From: JBKEDH01 sp047975295
GTDB taxonomy: Bacteria; Bacteroidota; Bacteroidia; Flavobacteriales; Flavobacteriaceae
DNA length: 27,429 nt
Assembly (NCBI GenBank): GCA_047975295.1
Contig: JBKEDH010000003.1
Span: 1-27,429, forward strand
Direction of reading: 5' to 3'
The notes under the pieces are model-generated. The model was not told where the DNA came from and searched no databases. It was given only the letters and a program-made list of their open reading frames with translations. The position numbers and the translations under genes were made by a program. Below are positions 23,311 to 27,429 of this stretch, one piece after another. Positions within the stretch are counted from its first letter, which is position 1. Each line of letters begins with the position of its first letter.

Positions 23311-23387
23311 TACACGACAAAAACTCCTTTTATTGGTTTGTTAGCTATCAATGCATCAAAATAATTTGTGATTTTGTCATGCACCAT
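23307..23387 (-). CDS. Possible 26-residue small open reading frame after ksgA
   Basis: An ATG at 23387, 11 bp after the ksgA stop, opens 26 codons with normal-looking amino-acid use: it starts MVHDKITNYFDALIANK and ends KGVFVVY before TAA at 23307-23309. No family is recognised. It could be the head of a gene broken when the PUL or the repeat arrived, since its stop lies within copy B, or it could be chance. Confidence is low. Confidence 0.2.
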   Translation of the reverse strand: MVHDKITNYFDALIANKPIKGVFVVY

Positions 23388-23398
23388 GCCAGACTTAA

Positions 23399-24193
23399 TT
23401 AAACATCAGCTTCTATTTGCCGTGTTAAACTAATAAATTGTTCCACGCTTAACTGTTCGGGACGTAAATTAAAAATAGGTTCTTCACGCAAATTATCGCT
23501 TAAACCAAAAGATTTTAAACTATTTCGAAGCGTTTTTCGCCGTTGTTGAAAAGCTGTTTTTACTACTTTAAAAAATAGAATTTCATTGCAGGATAAGCTA
23601 AAATTGTCTTTTCGAGTTAATCGCAATACACCCGAATCGACTTTTGGAGGCGGATTAAACACATTAGGCGGTACTGTAAATAAATATTCGGCATTGTAGA
23701 ACGCCTGTGTTAGCACCGATAAAATACCATAAGTCTTATTGCCCTCCCTTGCACAAATACGCTGAGCAACTTCTTTTTGAAACATTCCCGAAAACTCTGG
23801 AATCTGAGTGCGCATTTCCAAAGTTTTAAATACAATTTGAGAAGAAATATTATAAGGAAAATTACCAATTATAGCAAAAGGCCCACCATTGAATACTTGG
23901 TTTAAATCGAATTTTAAAAAATCTTTTTCAATAATTCGGGAAGCAAGGTTTAAATAATTGTTCTGCAAATAGATAACCGATTCGGTATCGATTTCTATAA
24001 CATAGGTTGTAATATCTTTTTTTAACAAGTATTTGGTAAGCACACCCATACCGGGACCAATTTCCAAAACAGTATTATAACCATTTAAGGTAAGGGTATC
24101 GGCAATTTTGAGAGCCACAGTTTCATCCTTTAAAAAATGTTGCCCCAAATGTTTTTTGGCTTTTACCTCGTGTTTATCTAAATGTTTTCCCAA
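23399..24193 (-). CDS. rsmA: 16S rRNA dimethyladenosine transferase RsmA/KsgA
   Basis: RsmA dimethylates two adjacent adenines near the 3' end of 16S rRNA using S-adenosylmethionine, a late checkpoint in 30S assembly. The 264-residue protein starts with the conserved KKHLGQHFL (13-21), followed by the SAM-binding VLEIGPGMGVLTKYL (42-56), the acidic IEIDTES, and the catalytic NFPYNISSQIVF (111-122), the usual Bacteroidota form of NLPYNIS. Its C-terminal helical domain contains QQRRKTLRNSL. No ATG is available near the N-terminus: the frame opens after a TAA with ATA, ATT, AGT, CTA and then TTG at 24193, so TTG is taken as the start. It lies 8 bp downstream of the DUF4286 gene. Confidence 0.94.
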   Translation of the reverse strand: MGKHLDKHEVKAKKHLGQHFLKDETVALKIADTLTLNGYNTVLEIGPGMGVLTKYLLKKDITTYVIEIDTESVIYLQNNYLNLASRIIEKDFLKFDLNQVFNGGPFAIIGNFPYNISSQIVFKTLEMRTQIPEFSGMFQKEVAQRICAREGNKTYGILSVLTQAFYNAEYLFTVPPNVFNPPPKVDSGVLRLTRKDNFSLSCNEILFFKVVKTAFQQRRKTLRNSLKSFGLSDNLREEPIFNLRPEQLSVEQFISLTRQIEADV

Positions 24194-24201
24194 TAGACTA
24201 A

Positions 24202-24525
24202 TTATTTAAATGTTACGGAATACTCGTCAACAATTTGTAATTCGGTACAAAAAGACAGGACTTTATCTCCAAATGCCTTAAAAACCTCTTGTTTTAGTTT
24301 TTGGTCGTGTTCCTTAAAAAAAACATCTAAAGCTTCACGCGAACGTGCTTTATATTGTACGGAATAGGTTTTACCGCCCATTTCTTCTTCAACTAAAACA
24401 CGAATTAATGTGGCTTTTTTAAAAGCTCCGGTAGCCAATACTTGGGGAATGTGGTTTTTAATCCAAGTTAACAATTGATCATGGATACTTTCGTCTATGT
24501 TAGAGGTTATGTTGTATATGTACAT
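24202..24525 (-). CDS. DUF4286 family protein
   Basis: This 107-residue protein matches the small Bacteroidota family DUF4286: it begins MYIYNITSNIDESIHDQ, then has the conserved HIPQVLATGAFKKA, VLVEEEMGGKTYSVQY and FCTELQIVDEY. The composition suggests a ferredoxin-like alpha/beta fold in the cytoplasm. Its function is unknown. It is located just before ksgA with 8 bp between them, a neighbourhood I recall as common in flavobacteria, so a link with translation or ribosome maturation is possible but unproven. A palindromic terminator separates it from the dehydrogenase gene upstream. Confidence 0.88.
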   Translation of the reverse strand: MYIYNITSNIDESIHDQLLTWIKNHIPQVLATGAFKKATLIRVLVEEEMGGKTYSVQYKARSREALDVFFKEHDQKLKQEVFKAFGDKVLSFCTELQIVDEYSVTFK

Positions 24526-24574
24526 TTTGGCTATAAGTAATTTTATCTGCTAATTATATTCATATTAAAATTAA

Positions 24575-24600
24575 GAGCCTGTTTAAATTTAAACAGACTC
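24575..24600 (-). terminator. Intrinsic terminator after the D-2-hydroxyacid dehydrogenase gene
   Basis: The 26-bp near-perfect palindrome gagcctgtttaaatttaaac-agactc overlaps the last base of the TAG stop codon, and on the minus strand is followed by TTAATTTTAAT. Eleven of thirteen arm positions or better are complementary without a spacer loop, allowing G-U pairing. As the sequence is symmetrical it could work in both directions. Confidence 0.6.
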
Positions 24601-25535
24601 TAACAAAATTCAGCTTTTATTTTATTCACTATAGTTTGGGCAAGCTTTTCTTTGCTTTCTATGGTCCAACCTGCAATATGCGGTGTAAGCAATACATTTT
24701 CGGCTTTTATTAAATACTGAAAAGCTTCTGGCATATTGGCTGTAAATAAAGACTCGAACGAGGCTTTTTCATACTCCAACACATCCAATCCTGCACCCAA
24801 AATTTTACCGGATTGTAGTGCTCCTACCAAATCTTTGGTTACCACACTTTTACCCCGTGCTGTGTTAATTAACCAAAATGGCTTTTTAAAAGCCTGTATA
24901 AAATCGTTGTTTACCATATTTATGGTTAATGGTGTTTGTGGTGTATGCAAACTAAGTACATCTGTTTTTTGCTGTAGTTCGTTTAACGAAACCTGTACAG
25001 CATTTTTATCGCCTACATTGTCTTTAATATCGTAACATAGCACCTCCACATCAAAACCACGTAGTTTTTTAGCAAAGGCCTTGCCCATGTTGCCGTAACC
25101 TATTAAACCTACTGTTTTTCCGTCAAGCTCGGCACCTCTATTTTCTTCGCGAAACCATTGACCGTTACGTACTTCTTTGTCGGCTTTGTTAAGTTTGTTA
25201 AATAACGATAAAATCATGCCCAAAGCTTGCTCTCCAACAGCATTACGGTTTCCTTCCGGTGCCGAAATAAGGGTTATGCCTTTACCTTTGGCATAATCGT
25301 AATCGATATTTTCCAAACCTGCACCCACACGACCAATAAATTTTAATTGTACAGCGGCATCGAGAAATGGCCTATCAATAGTAAAACGACTACGAATAAT
25401 AATACCGTCGTAGTCTTTTATTTTTTCTTCTATTTGGGCTTTTGTCGAGGTATAATCTTCGTGATTAATAAAGCCCAACGCGCTTAACTGCCTAAGCATT
25501 AATTCGTGGTTGCTGTCGAGATGAAGGATTTTCAT
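24600..25535 (-). CDS. D-2-hydroxyacid dehydrogenase (3-phosphoglycerate dehydrogenase-like)
   Basis: This 311-residue protein belongs to the NAD-dependent D-2-hydroxyacid dehydrogenase family. The Rossmann motif GLIGYGNMGKAF (143-154) with Asp169 at the end of the second strand indicates NAD preference. The catalytic triad is represented by Arg227 (NTARG), Glu254 (LDVLEYE) and His286 (LTPHIAGWT). The N-terminal substrate domain has the typical IIIRSRFTID and FIGRVGAGLENIDYDYA. It resembles SerA, which oxidises 3-phosphoglycerate in serine synthesis, but lacks the C-terminal ACT domain of long SerA forms, so another 2-ketoacid or hydroxyacid substrate is possible. It is 97 bp from the thioesterase gene and followed by a terminator. 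Confidence 0.88.
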   Translation of the reverse strand: MKILHLDSNHELMLRQLSALGFINHEDYTSTKAQIEEKIKDYDGIIIRSRFTIDRPFLDAAVQLKFIGRVGAGLENIDYDYAKGKGITLISAPEGNRNAVGEQALGMILSLFNKLNKADKEVRNGQWFREENRGAELDGKTVGLIGYGNMGKAFAKKLRGFDVEVLCYDIKDNVGDKNAVQVSLNELQQKTDVLSLHTPQTPLTINMVNNDFIQAFKKPFWLINTARGKSVVTKDLVGALQSGKILGAGLDVLEYEKASFESLFTANMPEAFQYLIKAENVLLTPHIAGWTIESKEKLAQTIVNKIKAEFC

Positions 25536-25632
25536 TTTTTTTATTAAGTCCTGTTTTTATTACTTAGTTAACAACTTGATATAAACTTTACTAAATCGAT
25601 TACAAAAATCCATCATTGAACCATTAGTACAA

Positions 25633-26142
25633 TTAGACAAAAATGGCTTTAAGCTCGGTAGCTTCGGTTGGTTTTAGTTTACCTGCCAGTATTAAACTTA
25701 ATTGTTTACGGCGTAAAGCGGCGGCAAAACGCTCCTTTTCAAGCTCGGTCTCCGGAATAAGTTCGGGTACAGCTACCGGTCGGCCTGTTTCATCTACGGC
25801 AACAAAAGTGTAAATACCCTCATTGGCTTTTGTTTTTTGTCCCGATTCACGGTCTTCAATCCAAACATCAATGTACACTTCAACCGATGTTTTAAAAGCA
25901 CGGGACACCTTGGCTTCTACCGTTACAACGCTACCCAACGGAACGGCTCTGTTAAAAGCCACATGGTTAACCGATGCCGTTACAACAATGCGACGGCTAT
26001 GACGACGGGCAGCAATACTGGCAGCACGATCCATACGTGCCAAAAGCTCGCCTCCAAATAAATTGTTCAAAGGATTGGTTTCTCCTGGCAAAACCATATC
26101 GGTTAAGGTTGTTTTAGATTGTTTGGGTGTTTTAGCTTCCAT
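25633..26142 (-). CDS. Acyl-CoA thioesterase (hotdog fold, YciA/ACOT-like)
   Basis: The 169-residue protein has a single hotdog domain: LPGETNPLNNLFGGELLARMDRAASIAARRH in two successive parts gives the family motif with Asn27, Gly30-Gly31 and Asp38, followed by beta-strands (VTASVNHVAF, VVTVEAKVSRAF, VEVYIDVWIED, YTFVAVDETGRPV) as in the cytosolic acyl-CoA hydrolases. It hydrolyses acyl-CoA to free acid and CoA, probably for medium or long chains. The C-terminal helix is rich in Lys and Arg. The ATG at 26142 is supported by a TACCTTTG element 17 bp upstream. It is divergent from the delta-prime gene. Assignment to the family is firm and chain-length preference is unknown. Confidence 0.9.
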   Translation of the reverse strand: MEAKTPKQSKTTLTDMVLPGETNPLNNLFGGELLARMDRAASIAARRHSRRIVVTASVNHVAFNRAVPLGSVVTVEAKVSRAFKTSVEVYIDVWIEDRESGQKTKANEGIYTFVAVDETGRPVAVPELIPETELEKERFAAALRRKQLSLILAGKLKPTEATELKAIFV

Positions 26143-26158
26143 AGTATTTTTATTGTCG

Positions 26159-26166
26159 CAAAGGTA
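26159..26166 (-). promoter_or_regulatory. Candidate -7 element for the thioesterase gene
   Basis: TACCTTTG on the minus strand is an exact TAnnTTTG match, giving a transcription start near 26155 and a leader of about 13 nt. No exact -33 TTG is present; TGTTAA lies about where one is expected. Confidence 0.5.
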
Positions 26167-26245
26167 ATGGTATTTTTTATGTTAACATCTGCTTTTATTC
26201 CAAAACACAATGTATAAGCGTATTTTATTTATTGGTATTATAACC

Positions 26246-26253
26246 TATATTTG
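26246..26253 (+). promoter_or_regulatory. Candidate -7 element for the delta-prime gene, possibly leaderless
   Basis: TATATTTG matches TAnnTTTG exactly and ends 3 nt before the ATG at 26257, so transcription would start at or very near the start codon. No TTG is found 19-21 bp upstream. Confidence 0.35.
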
Positions 26254-26256
26254 CGT

Positions 26257-27420
26257 ATGCTTTTTCAAGAAATTTTAGGTTTACCGCATATAAAGACCCA
26301 TTTAACGCAAAGTGTCGATAATCGCCGTATTCCACATGCCCAGTTGTTTGTTGGCCCCGAAGGTTGTGGCACTTTGTCTATGGCTATTGCCTATGCTCGG
26401 TATGTTTTATGTAAAAATACAAATGGCGAAAACACAAACGGAAATGAATCCTGCAACCTAAAATTCAATCATTTATCGCATCCCGATTTGCACTTTGCCT
26501 TTCCTGTTGCTACAACCGATAAAATTAAAAGCCACCCTGTTTCCTCTCATTTTTTAGAAGATTGGAGATTATTTATTAAAGAGCAGCCTTATGGCAACTT
26601 ATTCGACTGGTACAAAAAACTCGGTGTAGAAAACAAACAAGGACAAATTGGTGTCGACGAAGCCCAAGATATCGTTAAAGCCTTATCGTTAAAATCGTAT
26701 GAAGGTGGTTATAAAGTAATGATTATCTGGATGGCCGAAAAGATGAATACATCGGCAGCTAATAAGCTTTTAAAACTTATTGAAGAACCTCCCAATAAAA
26801 CCCTTTTTATTCTTATTGCCGAAGACGAAGAACAGATTATAAACACCATACGGTCACGCTGCCAGACACTTCACTTTCCTCCATTGGCAGAAAACGATAT
26901 TAAGCAAGGATTGATAAACCAGTTTAATATTGCCGAAACCGATGCGGTAAAAATTGCGCATCAATCCAATGGAAATTATAACAAGGCCTGCGATTTGGTA
27001 TATCACGATTCCGAAGATTTACAGTTCGAAAAATGGTTTGTATTTTGGGTAAGAAGTGCTTTTAAGGCTCGCGGCAACAAAGCTGCTATTCACGATTTAA
27101 TTTCGTGGAGCGAAGAAATAGCCAAAACCGGACGCGAAACCCAAAAGCAGTTCCTTCATTTTTGCCTTGATCTATTTAGGCAAGCATTATTGCTAAACTA
27201 CAGCTCAAGCAATTTGGTTTATTTTGAACCCAAAGCCGATAATTTTAAACTTGAAAATTTTGCACCTTTTATACATGGAAACAATATTTCGGATATTGAT
27301 AACGAGTTACAGGATGCTATTTACCATATTGAACGCAACGGTAACTCTAAAATTATCTTAACCGATTTAAGCATAAAGCTTACCCGTTTACTGCATAAAA
27401 AAGAAACAATTAAAAATTAA
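26257..27420 (+). CDS. holB: DNA polymerase III delta-prime-like clamp-loader subunit
   Basis: The 387-residue protein is a clamp-loader AAA+ subunit of the DNA polymerase III holoenzyme. The N-terminal part has GLPHIKTHLTQSV and RIPHAQLFVGPEGCGTL: the P-loop has no Lys-Ser/Thr (GPEGCGT), so ATP binding is probably lost, as is typical of delta-prime rather than DnaX. A short Cys-rich stretch follows. Then come QGQIGVDEAQDIVKALSLKS, KVMIIWMAEKMNTSAANKLL, KLIEEPPNKTLFILIAEDE and the IRSRCQTLHFPPL motif, which supplies the arginine used in trans on neighbouring subunits. The C-terminal helical domain follows. I use ATG at 26257; the upstream TTG at 26251 adds only two residues. It is divergent from the thioesterase and ends with TAA 9 bp before the window edge. 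Confidence 0.92.
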   Translation: MLFQEILGLPHIKTHLTQSVDNRRIPHAQLFVGPEGCGTLSMAIAYARYVLCKNTNGENTNGNESCNLKFNHLSHPDLHFAFPVATTDKIKSHPVSSHFLEDWRLFIKEQPYGNLFDWYKKLGVENKQGQIGVDEAQDIVKALSLKSYEGGYKVMIIWMAEKMNTSAANKLLKLIEEPPNKTLFILIAEDEEQIINTIRSRCQTLHFPPLAENDIKQGLINQFNIAETDAVKIAHQSNGNYNKACDLVYHDSEDLQFEKWFVFWVRSAFKARGNKAAIHDLISWSEEIAKTGRETQKQFLHFCLDLFRQALLLNYSSSNLVYFEPKADNFKLENFAPFIHGNNISDIDNELQDAIYHIERNGNSKIILTDLSIKLTRLLHKKETIKN

Positions 27421-27429
27421 AAGTAAAAA

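Overview
The window looks like chromosomal DNA from a member of the Bacteroidota, most probably a marine flavobacterium. The evidence is low G+C content, a SusC/SusD pair, TAnnTTTG-type (Bacteroidetes sigma-ABfr) promoter elements instead of Shine-Dalgarno-driven starts, a fused HemC-HemD protein, a DUF4286 protein next to ksgA, and sulfatase genes typical of algal-polysaccharide degraders. No rRNA, tRNA, CRISPR array or transposase was found.

Layout. (1) 1-443: the start of a type I restriction-type protein (HSDR_N nuclease domain), cut by the window edge. (2) 592-5299, minus strand: a heme-synthesis operon reading hemA > hemCD fusion > hemE > EI24/CysZ-like membrane protein, with a terminator-like hairpin after it. 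(3) 5397-9464, plus strand: a divergent AraC-type regulator with a good promoter and an FNR-like palindrome, then hemH, a MATE exporter and hemJ, the last three almost without spacing. Together these encode tetrapyrrole steps from glutamyl-tRNA to heme through HemJ; hemL, hemB and hemF/hemN are not here. (4) 9473-23098, minus strand: a complete-looking polysaccharide utilisation locus (PUL), read in the order susC, susD, a GH43-like beta-propeller lipoprotein, a large glycosidase with a GH15-like helical core, two S1-type sulfatases carrying the formylglycine motif, and a GH29 alpha-L-fucosidase. (5) 23399-26142, minus strand: housekeeping genes ksgA/rsmA, DUF4286, a D-2-hydroxyacid dehydrogenase and an acyl-CoA thioesterase. 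(6) 26257-27420, plus strand: the DNA polymerase III delta-prime-like subunit.

How it works together. The PUL is best read as a module for taking up and degrading a sulfated, fucose-containing glycan: SusCD capture and import, sulfatases remove sulfate, GH29 removes alpha-L-fucose, and the GH43-like and GH15-like enzymes cut bonds that cannot be named from sequence. It sits as an accessory block between core genes. Its spacers hold degenerate repeats, and the susC upstream region has three GGRGTA hexamers spaced exactly 12 bp apart, a likely regulator site. No PUL regulator is encoded inside the window.

The most interesting leads are the unassigned 855-residue glycosidase, the 12-bp-phased hexamers before susC, the FNR-like palindrome in the araC promoter, the MATE transporter lodged between hemH and hemJ, and the apparent non-ATG start of ksgA.
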